A stretch of 64,000 nucleotides of DNA, from contig NZ_WEZF01000003.1 in the NCBI RefSeq assembly GCF_009177065.1, positions 248,001 to 312,000 on the forward strand, given 5' to 3'. This stretch comes from Tautonia marina (GTDB lineage Bacteria; Planctomycetota; Planctomycetia; Isosphaerales; Isosphaeraceae). The position numbers and the translations under genes were made by a program. Below are positions 1-9,186 of this stretch, in pieces (position 1 is the stretch's first letter; each line of letters begins with the position of its first letter). The notes beneath the pieces are model-generated. The model did no database searches and was not told where the DNA came from. It saw nothing but the letters and a program-made list of their open reading frames with translations.

Positions 1-277
1 CCTTCCCGTGGAGTCGGGAAAGCTCGGGCTTCGGGTCAAGCAGGTCGACGTGAGACGGTCCACCGTGCATGAACAGCGAGATCATCGCGTTCGCCTTGGG
101 AGCGAACATCGGAGGCCGAGCCGCCAGGTTGAGCGGCAGGTTCTCGTTCGGCTTCTGGGGAGACTCGGCCAGAACGCCGTCCTGCTTGAGCAAGGAAGCA
201 AGGGCGAAGGCCCCCACTCCGAACCCGGTGTTCGCCAGGAAGGCTCGCCGACCCCATCGATCGGAATCAGTCCACAT
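1..277 (-). CDS. DUF1501 family protein, N-terminal part (runs off window start)
   Basis: The frame begins at an ATG at 277 and is open to the window edge (92 codons seen). It starts MWTDSDRWGRRAFLANTG, a twin-arginine-like export signal (GRRAFL), followed by a short hydrophobic stretch and then the motif LFMHGGPSHVDLLDPKP. That motif is the usual opening of DUF1501 (sulfatase-like) proteins in planctomycetes. Its start overlaps the stop of the upstream PSD1 gene by 11 nt, so the two are probably translationally coupled. The PSD1/DUF1501 pairing is a hallmark of Planctomycetes; the substrate is unknown. The C-terminal part lies outside the window. Confidence 0.85.
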   Translation of the reverse strand, partial: MWTDSDRWGRRAFLANTGFGVGAFALASLLKQDGVLAESPQKPNENLPLNLAARPPMFAPKANAMISLFMHGGPSHVDLLDPKPELSRLHGK

Positions 278-2897
278 AGAGAAACTCGTTTGAACTGAGA
301 AGTTGGTGGCAAAGGTTGGCGAGCACTGCCCGCTCCGGCCCCGACTCTACCTGTTCCGGACCGATCACAGCCCGCTGGGCCGTGACAAACTCTCGCGCGA
401 GGTCAAGTTCCTCGGGCGAGATGGATCGCTGATAGGCGAGCGACCAGGCATAGGCGATCATCTGAGCCATTGTGGCTCCCTGCTCTCCTCGGAAGGTGTC
501 GGAATCGTTCCAGGAGGCGGCTTCGACCTGGTCGGTCGCAAAGTCAGCGGGAGTCTCGGCGATGAGTCGATCGGCCATTGCCTCGGCCTCACTGACCACG
601 AACGGGCTATTCATGAGCATCAGCGCCTGGGGGGCCGAGGTGCTGAGCGTCCGACGCTCGCAGTTGACATCCATCAGCGGCGCATCGAAGGCCGTCAGGA
701 ACGAGATCGGCCGGGATCGCCGCACTTCCACATAGATGCTGCGGCGCGTCGAGTTCCCCTCGGGAATCGCCTCGCCAAAGGTGCCCTCGACGGCAGGAAT
801 TGAGGGTCCGAACGGGGTGAGGTCGAGCCGGCCACTGGCGGCCAGGATGCGATCTCGAAGGATTTCCGCGTCGAGGCGACGCACCGGAGAACGGCCGTAG
901 TAGATGTTGGAGGAGTCGACCAGGTCGAGTTCCGGGTTGTGCCGGGAAGACTGACGATAGACCGTTGACGTCATGATCAAGCGGTGCATCGCCTTGAGAC
1001 TCCAGCCCTGTCGCACCAACTCGGTTGCCAGCCAGTCGAGCAACTCAGGATGCGACGGCAACTGACCGAGGAACCCGAAGTCTCCGGGAGTCTCGACCAG
1101 TCCACGGCCAAAGTGGTGCATCCAGATCCGGTTGGCCAGGACGCGACCGACCAGGGGATGCTTTCCACTGACCAGATGACGGGCGTAGGCGAGCCGACGG
1201 CCGGAACTGGGCACGGTCGGGTCGTTGTCGGGGATCTCGAAGCGTTCCCCCTCGGGAGCGAGGACAGTCAGGTCGCCGGGAGAGACCGGATCGAGCGGCT
1301 GTCGGTGGTCGCCTCGATGGAACAGACGGGTTTCGGGCCGAACGTCAGGAATCTCGTCGAGAACGGCGATGAAATCCTCGACCGGTTTCTCGGAGCGTTT
1401 GGCGGCAATCTGTTCGCGATCGGCCTTCAGTTCATCGGCCGCTTTCGGATTGTACTGGTAAAGGTTCCCGGCCGTGATGTTGAGGCTGGGATTGGCGGCG
1501 AGCAGCGCCTTCTGGTCCTCGCTTCGTTGATCGGCGGGCGTTTCGAAGGCGTCGCGAAGGGCGGCACGGCGGTCCTCGGGGAACTTTTGCAATTCCACGT
1601 CGAACGCTGCCGCGATGAAGGCTTGGGTTTTCGCGTCGACCGCGGCCTGGAGTTTCTGGGCCTCTGCCTCGATTACCTGAGAACGCGTTCGCTCCTCCTC
1701 GGTGAAGAGCGAAACCAGACGCTGCGAGGGACGGCGCCACTGCTGAGGGTTGAGGGCGGGCTCGAAGACGGCTCGGAGGCGGAAGTAGTCGGCCTGGGGG
1801 ATGGGGTCGTAACGGTGGTCGTGACACTGGGCGCACCCGACCGTCAGACCGAGCATCGAGGAACCGACGACCTTGAGCGTGTCGGCCACGACCTGATTCG
1901 CGTCGAGGGCCAGGTCGCCCCCGCCGGTTGAGGTGGGGTCGGCAACGGTTCTTAGGAATCCCGTGGCCGCGAGGGTCTCTTGCTGATCGGTGGTCAGGTT
2001 CGCCCAGGGCTTGGGGACGAGTTCATCACCGGCCAGTTGTTCGATGATGAACTGGTCGAGTGGTTTATCGGCGTTGAAGGCTCGAATGACATAATCGCGA
2101 TATTTGTACGCAAAGGCTCGGGGGGTATCCTGAGAGCCATTGCCATCGGAATCGGCATAACCGGCCACGTCGAGCCAGTGGCGTGCCCATCGCTCGCCGT
2201 AGGAAGGGCTGTCGAGCAAGCGGTCGATCATGCGATCGTATGCGCCGGGCTCAGAATCATTCAGATAGAAGTCGATTTGCTCCGAGGTCGGAGGGAGGCC
2301 GGTTAAATCGGCACTGGCCCGGCGGATCAAGGTGAGGCGATCGGAGTCGGGAGCGAACGCGAAGGCGTCTCCCAGGGCTTGAAGCCGGCTGAGAACAAAG
2401 GCATCGATCGGAGTTCGGACGCGATCCTCGGGACCGAAGGCAGGTGGCTCGTGCCGCCGTATGGGCTGGAAGGCCCAGTACGAGCGTTCCTCGGCGGTGA
2501 TGCCGATTCCGGGAGGAATCGATTCGGGTTCCTCGCGATCGGTCGGGGCACCGGCGGCAATCCACTGCTCGATCAGGGCGATTGACTCGGGAGGAACCTT
2601 GACCTCTCCCGGGGGCATCTCCGCGTCTTGCATGCGGATGAGCAGGAGGCTTTCATCGGGAAAGCCTGGAAAGAGCGCCGTTCCACTTCGGCCACCGGCT
2701 TCCGCGAAGCGTTTGAGGCGAAGATCGAGTCCCCCCTTGAGCTCCTCCTCCCCGCCGTGACAGTCGAGGCAGTAGGCCTTCAAGATGGGGCGGATGTCGT
2801 GCTCGAACGTCAATCGCTCGGAAGGCTCCTCCATCGCCATCACCGGCCTGAGCGACAGAAGAAGCACCAGGGCAAGCATCGGGCGGAGGAGGGTCAT
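267..2897 (-). CDS. PSD1 family protein: planctomycete cytochrome c (PSCyt1) + DUF1549 + DUF1553
   Basis: This is an exported protein of 876 residues. I start it at the ATG at 2897, which gives a signal peptide (MTLLRPMLALVLLLSLRPVMA); the frame is open 69 nt further upstream. A PSCyt1 domain follows with the haem-type motif CLDCH at residues 43-47 and the family context DIRPILKAYCLDCHGG. DUF1549 occupies roughly residues 160-370 and DUF1553 the C-terminal third (HPLVGRVLANRIWMHHFG, then SPQALMLMNSPF). The family is expanded in planctomycetes and usually sits beside DUF1501 or sulfatase genes, as it does here. A role in periplasmic breakdown of complex or sulfated polysaccharides is often suggested but not proven. 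No catalytic residues are assigned. Confidence 0.92.
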   Translation of the reverse strand: MTLLRPMLALVLLLSLRPVMAMEEPSERLTFEHDIRPILKAYCLDCHGGEEELKGGLDLRLKRFAEAGGRSGTALFPGFPDESLLLIRMQDAEMPPGEVKVPPESIALIEQWIAAGAPTDREEPESIPPGIGITAEERSYWAFQPIRRHEPPAFGPEDRVRTPIDAFVLSRLQALGDAFAFAPDSDRLTLIRRASADLTGLPPTSEQIDFYLNDSEPGAYDRMIDRLLDSPSYGERWARHWLDVAGYADSDGNGSQDTPRAFAYKYRDYVIRAFNADKPLDQFIIEQLAGDELVPKPWANLTTDQQETLAATGFLRTVADPTSTGGGDLALDANQVVADTLKVVGSSMLGLTVGCAQCHDHRYDPIPQADYFRLRAVFEPALNPQQWRRPSQRLVSLFTEEERTRSQVIEAEAQKLQAAVDAKTQAFIAAAFDVELQKFPEDRRAALRDAFETPADQRSEDQKALLAANPSLNITAGNLYQYNPKAADELKADREQIAAKRSEKPVEDFIAVLDEIPDVRPETRLFHRGDHRQPLDPVSPGDLTVLAPEGERFEIPDNDPTVPSSGRRLAYARHLVSGKHPLVGRVLANRIWMHHFGRGLVETPGDFGFLGQLPSHPELLDWLATELVRQGWSLKAMHRLIMTSTVYRQSSRHNPELDLVDSSNIYYGRSPVRRLDAEILRDRILAASGRLDLTPFGPSIPAVEGTFGEAIPEGNSTRRSIYVEVRRSRPISFLTAFDAPLMDVNCERRTLSTSAPQALMLMNSPFVVSEAEAMADRLIAETPADFATDQVEAASWNDSDTFRGEQGATMAQMIAYAWSLAYQRSISPEELDLAREFVTAQRAVIGPEQVESGPERAVLANLCHQLLSSNEFLYVD

Positions 2898-3153
2898 GCG
2901 GCGTCCCCATCGAGACACGACCGGTGAGGGAGCACTATGTCCAATGGCCAACGATAGCCTCGGCATGCACCAGCCCGGTCGGACATGGCAATCTTGTTTG
3001 ATTCTTGTTCAATTCGGGCCTGAAATACAATCCCGATTCTTCAAAACGGTCTGGCCGAGGGGTTGATCGGCGCTTGCGGGAGGGTGAGGCGTCTTGCGAC
3101 CGCACGGGAGGATTGCGTTTTCCTGGAAGTGATTTGCAACAGGCCGAGGGGCC

Positions 3154-3429
3154 TTACTTCATTCGGGGAGCGACGGGTAAGTGTTGCCGCCAGTCGGTCT
3201 GGTAGGGGTCGGAAAAGAGGAGCTGAACCGCCTCGGCCCGATTCGCCTCTGACTGAAGAAGGGTTTCAATCGCGGTGCGGCACTGGGCCAGGCGAGGGTC
3301 ATTTTCGATCCGATCACGGTTCGACGCGCGGTCGAGGCGGTCGAGGGACGCGGCAAGATCGAGGATCTTGGAGCGAATCTCAAGAAAATCGCGATCGAGG
3401 ACATCAGACGCCGTGCGGGACTGGGACAT
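3154..3429 (-). CDS. Small hypothetical protein (91 aa)
   Basis: This compact soluble protein begins MSQSRTASDVLDRDFLEIRS and is rich in charged residues and leucine, as expected for a mainly helical fold (an N-terminal helix to about residue 40, then a second after residue 45). It has no signal peptide, membrane segment or cysteine pair. Codon use matches neighbouring genes (GC at third positions), which is why I treat it as real and the longer overlapping frame on the same strand as a shadow. The next gene downstream is the PSD1 gene 256 nt away, so it is probably not in that operon. I do not recognise the family. Confidence 0.6.
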   Translation of the reverse strand: MSQSRTASDVLDRDFLEIRSKILDLAASLDRLDRASNRDRIENDPRLAQCRTAIETLLQSEANRAEAVQLLFSDPYQTDWRQHLPVAPRMK

Positions 3430-3563
3430 GAGGGTTCCTCCTCGCGCGCTTCGGTGAACACAGCCGCTCGCAGTTTCTCAAAGGAACACTCGGCACGCAA
3501 TTTGTTCGTTGGTCTTTCTCCCAAGATCACCCCGTCAAAGACGCTTGCGTCGTATCGTACCGC

Positions 3564-3591
3564 TTGTCGTGGTCGATCGGAGTGGTATGGT
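3564..3591 (+). promoter_or_regulatory. Candidate sigma70-type promoter
   Basis: TTGTCG (3564-3569) is followed after 16 nt by TATGGT (3586-3591), in an AT-richer patch upstream of the secreted VVY-repeat protein. Both hexamers are imperfect and planctomycete promoter consensus is poorly defined, so this is only a suggestion. Confidence 0.25.
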
Positions 3592-3681
3592 ATTAAGTAT
3601 AGGATCGGTTGATCAGGCGTCCCCGGCGCGTTGCGTGCGCCGAACCCGGTCGCCGGACTGATTTTCCTGGAGATGACTCCC

Positions 3682-4830
3682 ATGACCCGGTTCCTCCGCC
3701 CACTCACGTTCGTGGGGCTGATGGCCCTGGTGGTGAGCCTTGGGCCGACGACGGCCCAGGCCAATGGACTCGGGCTGTTCGGTCCGAGAGAAACCACCTA
3801 CATCACCCCGATCGAAACCGTCTCGGTGGTTCCGACGGTTTCGTCGTATGTGATCCCGACGACATCGATTGTGTCGACGTCGTACCTGGTTCCGACCTCC
3901 TCGGTGGTGTATCGCCCTGCACGCTACACACTGGCACCGACGATCTACCGATCCGCGTCGACGACCGTTTTGCCGACCAGTTATCTCGTGGGGAGTTCGA
4001 TCCTGCGACCCACGCGCTACTACACGAGCGATGTGGTTGCGACGTCGTACCTTCCGTCCTCGGTGCTGTCGACGACTCGGTTTCTGACGCCGTCGAGCGT
4101 CGTCTACCCGTCGAGTGTCGTCTACCCGTCGAGCGTGGTTTACGATGCCCCGATCATCGAATCGGCGGCTCCGATCTATGTGGATCGTCCCTCGGCCTCA
4201 GCGGCGACCTCTGCGCCTCAAGGGCAGTCGGAACCGGGATTGTCGATCGAGCGAAACCGTCAGCAAGGCAATCCGCCGGGCGTTGGGCGCGCGCCGGCTC
4301 TGGAAAACCAGGCCATCGATCCTCGCCCCGAGCCCGTGCCTCAACCCGAGCCGACCCCGAGTGAGCCGGATCGTTCCATCGAGCCGGAACCGCTCAGCCC
4401 TCCCGATTTGCCGGCTCCGAGTGATGACGGTTCGATCGAGGGAATTGGCCCCTTGCCCTCGCTGCCCTTCGAGGAGCTTCGAGAATCGCGACGCCCCGCC
4501 TTCTCGGGCGGAGTGCCGGGATCGACCCTCGCCGCGGCGACCCGAATGGTTCAAGGTCGTGTCCGCGATGAAGCAACCGGACGACCAGTTGCGGGAGCGG
4601 TCGTGAGGTTCTCCAATACGATTGCGACCTTCGCCGAGCGTCAGGCCGTGACCAACGATCGCGGTGAGTTCCAGCTCGCGGAGTTCCTTCCCGATGGCGA
4701 CTGGTCGATTGTCGTCTCGGGAACCAACGGGGAGGCCCCGACCCGGACCTACCCGCTCATTACGATCATGAGCGGCCGGATTTACGACCGCACGGGTCGT
4801 GATTATTCGAAGCTGGTGCTTGACTACTGA
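3682..4830 (+). CDS. Secreted low-complexity protein with C-terminal carboxypeptidase-regulatory-like domain
   Basis: I take the ATG at 3682, which has GGAG 9 nt upstream; another in-frame ATG lies at 3673. The product is 382 residues. A signal peptide (MTRFLRPLTFVGLMALVVSLG, ending near AQA) is followed by about 140 residues rich in Ser, Val, Thr and Tyr built from loose TSYLVP / SSVVYP motifs. Three exact PSSVVY copies close this block. A Pro/Glu linker (about 175-260) leads to a C-terminal beta-sandwich like carboxypeptidase regulatory or CNA-B domains (VQGRVRDEATGRPVAGAVV, then DRGEFQLAEF). This suggests an envelope or surface protein. No enzyme motif is seen and the function is unknown. 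Confidence 0.8.
   Translation: MTRFLRPLTFVGLMALVVSLGPTTAQANGLGLFGPRETTYITPIETVSVVPTVSSYVIPTTSIVSTSYLVPTSSVVYRPARYTLAPTIYRSASTTVLPTSYLVGSSILRPTRYYTSDVVATSYLPSSVLSTTRFLTPSSVVYPSSVVYPSSVVYDAPIIESAAPIYVDRPSASAATSAPQGQSEPGLSIERNRQQGNPPGVGRAPALENQAIDPRPEPVPQPEPTPSEPDRSIEPEPLSPPDLPAPSDDGSIEGIGPLPSLPFEELRESRRPAFSGGVPGSTLAAATRMVQGRVRDEATGRPVAGAVVRFSNTIATFAERQAVTNDRGEFQLAEFLPDGDWSIVVSGTNGEAPTRTYPLITIMSGRIYDRTGRDYSKLVLDY
4090..4143 (+). repeat. 18-bp tandem repeat, three copies, coding PSSVVY
   Basis: Units at 4090-4107, 4108-4125 and 4126-4143 differ only at synonymous or near-synonymous bases and each encodes PSSVVY in frame. They lie at the end of the Val/Ser/Tyr-rich region of the secreted protein. 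Confidence 0.85.
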
Positions 4831-4939
4831 TTGAGGGCTCTCTGTTCGCCGGCCGATGCGAAGGGACCGGCGTGGTGGCACGACGACTCAAGGACGGCGC
4901 TGGTCTGGGCCAGTGCCGTCTTTTGCGTTTCATCGCTGA

Positions 4940-6100
4940 ATGAAGATGAACGAAACGCCGCTCCGCATCTGTTATCTGCTCGCCTACTTTCATCCCTTCG
5001 CCAGTGGCGCGGAGCGTCAGGCGTTGGCGCAGGGAACTGAGCTCGCGCGCCGAGGCCATTCGGTTCGGGTGGTCACCCAGTCGGTTCGCGGATCGGATCT
5101 CCCTCGGGATGAACTGGTTCAGGGCGTGACAGTGCATCGCTGGATCGACTCAGTCCCGATCGGCCCGCTGTTTGGCCTGAGCTTTGTCTCAGGGGCAGTT
5201 CGCGCCCTGCGAAAACTTCGAGATGAGTACGATCTGGTGCACACGCACCAGGCGCTCTGGGAAGCAGTCGCCAGTGGGGTCGCTCGATCAGCGATCGATC
5301 AGCCAACCCTCGTTCAGCCGGCCAGCTCGGGGTACTTCGGCGAGGCGGAGGAATTGTCGCGGACGCGCGGATTCCCGGTGCTCAAGCGCTTGATTCTGCG
5401 GAACTCGGCGTTTGCGGCGATCTCGCTCGATATCGAAACGCAATGGCGAGCGCTTGGGGTTCCGGCGGATCGGATGGTTCGAATGGCCAGTGGGGTCGAT
5501 TCGTCCCAGTTTCATCCGGGTCCGAGTGAGGTCGAAGCGGCCTTGCCTCCGAGGCCCCGGGTGCTGTTCACCGGTAGGCTTCACCCTCAGAAAAACCTGG
5601 ATTTGTTGGTCGATGCCTGGGCTGAGGTCGCATCGAAACGAGCTGAGGGCCATTTGATCTTCCTGGGTGGAGGACCAGACCACGACCGCCTCTCAGCCCG
5701 AGCCGAGGAGCTGGGGCTGGCCGATCGGGTCCATTTTGTAGGACCGGTCAGTGATCCCGCCGCGTACCTTCGCGCGGCCGACGTGTTCGTCTTGCCGAGC
5801 GTGGCCGAAGGAATGAGTAACTCGTTGCTGGAAGCCATGGCAACGGGGTTACCCTGCATCGCCTCGAAGATCGGTGGGAATGTGGATTTGCTGGAGGACG
5901 GCCCCTCGGGACTTCTGGTTCCCTTGAACGATCCTCGGGGATGGGCAGAGGCAATCCTCCGGCTCCTCGATGACCCTGAATTCGCGAGGTCCCTCGGTCA
6001 GGAGGCCCTGCGAAGGGTCGAATCGGAATTTGCCCTGCCGATCGTGGTGGATCGCTATGAGAGGCTCTACCGGAGCCTGCTCGCTCGATCAGGATGGTGA
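4940..6100 (+). CDS. Glycosyltransferase family 4 (GT-B fold)
   Basis: This protein of 386 residues probably transfers a sugar from a nucleotide sugar to a glycan or lipid acceptor on the cytoplasmic side. The N-terminal Rossmann half opens ICYLLAYFHPFASGAERQA, the typical GT4 glycine/acceptor loop. The donor half shows LFTGRLHPQKNLDLL near residue 208 and the E-x7-E motif EGMSNSLLEAMA near 290. No signal peptide or membrane helix is present. The gene stands alone on this strand and ends in a 12-nt convergent overlap with the symporter gene. The exact sugar and acceptor cannot be read from sequence. An in-frame ATG at 4946 is an alternative start. Confidence 0.9.
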   Translation: MKMNETPLRICYLLAYFHPFASGAERQALAQGTELARRGHSVRVVTQSVRGSDLPRDELVQGVTVHRWIDSVPIGPLFGLSFVSGAVRALRKLRDEYDLVHTHQALWEAVASGVARSAIDQPTLVQPASSGYFGEAEELSRTRGFPVLKRLILRNSAFAAISLDIETQWRALGVPADRMVRMASGVDSSQFHPGPSEVEAALPPRPRVLFTGRLHPQKNLDLLVDAWAEVASKRAEGHLIFLGGGPDHDRLSARAEELGLADRVHFVGPVSDPAAYLRAADVFVLPSVAEGMSNSLLEAMATGLPCIASKIGGNVDLLEDGPSGLLVPLNDPRGWAEAILRLLDDPEFARSLGQEALRRVESEFALPIVVDRYERLYRSLLARSGW

Positions 6101-7513
6101 CGCCGGGGGCAGGGGGTCGAGCAGGTCGGGAGGCTCCAGTTCGGCAGACGTGGAGGATGAGTCGGTCGGTTCATGGCGGTCGATGAGGATGGCCACGGTC
6201 ATGTCGCCGAGCACGTTGACCGTGGTCCGGCAACGGTCGAGGAACCAGTCGATCGTGAGCAAGATCGGCAAGGCATCCACCGGCACCCGGATGGCGGCCA
6301 GGATCAGGGGCATCGTGACGAAGCTACCCGACGGGATTCCCCCCGCGCCGATGCTGGCCAGAAGCGTGGTCATCATTACGACGAGCAGATCCGCGGGGGC
6401 CAGTTCCGCTCCGACGGCCTGGGCAAAGAACAGGGCAGCGACAGCCTGATACAACGCGGTGCCGTCGTTGTTGAAGTTCGTTCCGACACAGGCGGCCAGC
6501 TGGCTCGATGCCCGAGAAATGCCAAGGCGGTCGATCAAGGATCGGAGCGTGATGGGAATGGTCGCGGCCGTGCTCGCGGTGCTGAAGGTCATGGCAATCA
6601 CATCGGCCGATCCGCGCAACAGGCGAAGCGGACCGAACCGAGCCAGCACGCCGAGTTCCACGAGATACCAGACCATTTGCACCGCCAGACCGGCGAGTAC
6701 CACCCCGACAAACCACCCGAGCCTCATGAACAGGCCGAATCCCTCTCGGGCGATACTGATCGCCACGACCCCGAAGACCGCCACCGGAACGAGCGCGACG
6801 ACCCAAAGCAGGATCGTCATCAGGACCTCGAATCCGACCGTCACCAGATCAATCACCGCCTGGTGGTTTTGCAAACCGCTGCGTCGCTGCTGGTCGCGGA
6901 GCTTCGCCAGGGCGATGCCCACGGCGAGCGTCACCAGGACGAGTTGCGCCAGGTTGTTCGTGGCAAAGGCTTCGCCGATGCTCCGGGGGACCATTTCGAG
7001 GACAATCTGTGCGACCGACTTTCGAGGAGCCGGCTCCCGAGGGGCAGGGCGGTCGATCAGGGTGTCGATCAGCCGGGCGTCTCCCGGCTCCACCGTCTGA
7101 CCTGCGTCGAGCAAGGCTCCCTCGCCGGGACGCACGAGCATGGCGATTGCCAGACCAACGATCATGGCCACGGTCGTATTGAAAACGTAGTAGCCCATCA
7201 TCCGGGCCCCTTGAAGACCTCGGATGTCGTTGGTGACGATTGCCGTGAGGATTGCCAGAACAACCAACGGCGCAGCCATCGCGCTCAGTGCCCGGATGAT
7301 CAACTGAGGAGCCAGGTCAAGCCCCGTGGCAAAGGCGCTGAGGAGCACTCGAACCGGCCCTGGGATTTGCTCAGACCAGCTGGCATCGACCCCGAGCAAC
7401 AATCCGGTCGGGATCGCCAGCAGCACCGCCAGGACCACCCAGAAATACAGGGGCAATGTTCGGAATCGTGCTGCCTCTCGGACGACGGGAGAAATGGGCT
7501 TCGGCTCAGTCAT
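6089..7513 (-). CDS. Dicarboxylate/amino acid:cation symporter (DAACS/SDF family)
   Basis: I start at the ATG at 7513 (MTEPKPISPVVREAAR), giving 474 residues; the open frame extends upstream into low-quality sequence that runs to the secretion gene's start. There are eight or more hydrophobic segments. The family signature lies in the C-terminal half: VGTNFNNDGTALYQAV near residue 345 (NxDGT substrate/cation motif), then GAGGIPSGSF and the WFLDRCRTTVNVLGD segment. Members import dicarboxylates, glutamate or neutral amino acids with Na+ or H+; the specificity here is not clear. A long loop around residues 140-170 (rich in Pro, Arg and Glu) is larger than usual. Confidence 0.9.
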   Translation of the reverse strand: MTEPKPISPVVREAARFRTLPLYFWVVLAVLLAIPTGLLLGVDASWSEQIPGPVRVLLSAFATGLDLAPQLIIRALSAMAAPLVVLAILTAIVTNDIRGLQGARMMGYYVFNTTVAMIVGLAIAMLVRPGEGALLDAGQTVEPGDARLIDTLIDRPAPREPAPRKSVAQIVLEMVPRSIGEAFATNNLAQLVLVTLAVGIALAKLRDQQRRSGLQNHQAVIDLVTVGFEVLMTILLWVVALVPVAVFGVVAISIAREGFGLFMRLGWFVGVVLAGLAVQMVWYLVELGVLARFGPLRLLRGSADVIAMTFSTASTAATIPITLRSLIDRLGISRASSQLAACVGTNFNNDGTALYQAVAALFFAQAVGAELAPADLLVVMMTTLLASIGAGGIPSGSFVTMPLILAAIRVPVDALPILLTIDWFLDRCRTTVNVLGDMTVAILIDRHEPTDSSSTSAELEPPDLLDPLPPASPS

Positions 7514-7775
7514 CCGCGATCGGCTCCAGGGCTCACAAACGACGATCGACCTCAATCGGGATGACGTTGGCCGATCGACCGATCGACTGTCAAGAGGGGA
7601 CCCAATCACACGGTTGTCGATCGACAGAAGCCCACGCGGATTCGTCTTCTCCGGTTTCGGGGAGGAAAACCGCTGAGTTGCCAAGGCTCCCGGACAAGGT
7701 CGATAATCGAGAGTGACGAGGAACGCGCGAGGCAATCGCTTCAAGTCTCCCTGGCCTGGCACGACAGGAGTTCGC

Positions 7776-9086
7776 ATGACCACCCCCGACGACGGCATCC
7801 CGAGGCCACCCCGGAGGACCCGCCGAGGTCCTCAGCCGCTTCCTTCGTCGGACGTGGACGATACGCAAAGCACCTTTCGTCCTACTCCTGGTCCCACACC
7901 TGGATCGTCCCCAAGACGAAGTCGAATCCCCGAGGATGAGCGGAACCCGATTGATGCGTCTGAGATGCCTCGATCGCGCAGGGCTGCCCCCTCGGGTCGA
8001 GCGTCCTGGATGGAACGGATCGTGTTCGGCTCAGTCCGATCGACCGACCTGGCAACCTTCTGCCGGCAGCTCGCGGGATATCTCGATGCGGGGGTCGATC
8101 TGCTTCGCGCGCTCGGTGCCCTGGAGAAGCAATTTCGAGCCACGGCGCTGGGACCGGTGATCGCCCGGCTTCAGACCTCGATCCGCCGGGGCGATTCCGT
8201 CTCCGAAGCGATGAACCGGGAGCCGCGAACGTTTGATCGCATGATGCGGAGTATGATGCAGGTTGCTGAAGCTCGGGGAGGGATGCCCGAGGTCCTCAAA
8301 CAGCTTTCCAGAAACTATGAGAACCGGGTCCGGCTGTTCCGCAAGGCCCGCTCGGCGATGATTTACCCGGTTTCGGTCATCCTGATCGCCGCGGGGGTCG
8401 GGTGGCTGTTGACGGTCTTTGTCCTGCCTCAATTTGTCGAGATTCTTCAGGACATGACTCGGGGGCGGGTCGATCTCCCCGCTCCGACCCGAGCCCTGGT
8501 TGCCCTGAGCAACTTCATGCAAGGGGTTGGTTGGTGGCTGGTGCCGGTCCTCGCCGTGGCCGTTGTGTTCGGAGCGATCCGAGCCTACCGAACGTCGACC
8601 GGCAAGGAACTGATGGACCGGCTTGCCCTTCGACTGCCGGTGCTTGGGTCGTTGATGCGTACGCTTGACACCACGCGATTCGCCCGAACACTCTCCACGT
8701 TGCTGGAAGCGGGGGTGGATTATGACACCTCGCTTCGCCTGACGAGCGAGGTCTTGCATGCGGCCCCGATCCGTCGGTCCGTCGATCGGGCTCGCGCTGA
8801 GGTGATGGCAGGGACCGAGCTCAGCGAAGTGCTCGACCGGACTCATCAGTTCAACGTCGATGTGATTCAGGTCCTGTCCTCGGGAGAGGAAACGGGCAAG
8901 CTTCCCGAAGCGCTCGAACACCTGGCCGACGACTATGAGGAGCAGGCCGAGCGCATGGTCTCGAACCTTGGTCAACTGGTGCAGCCAATTCTGACGATCG
9001 GGATCGGCGGGATCGTCTTTTTCATCGTGGTGGCCTTTGTCATGGCATACATCTCGGTGATCACCAACCTGGCGTCGGGGATGTGA
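7776..9086 (+). CDS. Type II secretion system F domain protein (GspF/PilC-like)
   Basis: The start at 7776 has CAGGAG 5 nt upstream. The product is 436 residues with a disordered, Pro/Arg-rich N-terminal tail of about 75 residues and then two T2SSF domains. Membrane segments are near 195-220, 251-268 and 404-429, the standard GspF topology. The first domain contains RQLAGYLDAGVDLLRAL, the second FARTLSTLLEAGVDYDTSL, a clear internal duplication. GspF/PilC is the inner-membrane platform of type II secretion or type IV pili. No ATPase, pseudopilin or secretin gene is next to it, so the rest of its machine must be encoded elsewhere. Confidence 0.92.
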   Translation: MTTPDDGIPRPPRRTRRGPQPLPSSDVDDTQSTFRPTPGPTPGSSPRRSRIPEDERNPIDASEMPRSRRAAPSGRASWMERIVFGSVRSTDLATFCRQLAGYLDAGVDLLRALGALEKQFRATALGPVIARLQTSIRRGDSVSEAMNREPRTFDRMMRSMMQVAEARGGMPEVLKQLSRNYENRVRLFRKARSAMIYPVSVILIAAGVGWLLTVFVLPQFVEILQDMTRGRVDLPAPTRALVALSNFMQGVGWWLVPVLAVAVVFGAIRAYRTSTGKELMDRLALRLPVLGSLMRTLDTTRFARTLSTLLEAGVDYDTSLRLTSEVLHAAPIRRSVDRARAEVMAGTELSEVLDRTHQFNVDVIQVLSSGEETGKLPEALEHLADDYEEQAERMVSNLGQLVQPILTIGIGGIVFFIVVAFVMAYISVITNLASGM

Positions 9087-9186
9087 TGGAACACCGGGCA
9101 GGAGCAGGGGAGGGCTTGGGTTCCTTCTTCGGGTTCCGAGAGCGGTCCTCAGAAAAATCGAAAAGGCGGGGGCCGCGACTCGGGGG

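Noticed and set aside
6173-7564. Plus-strand open frame (463 codons) opposite the symporter
   Set aside because: It is His/Asp/Arg-rich shadow sequence; the minus strand encodes a clear SDF transporter.
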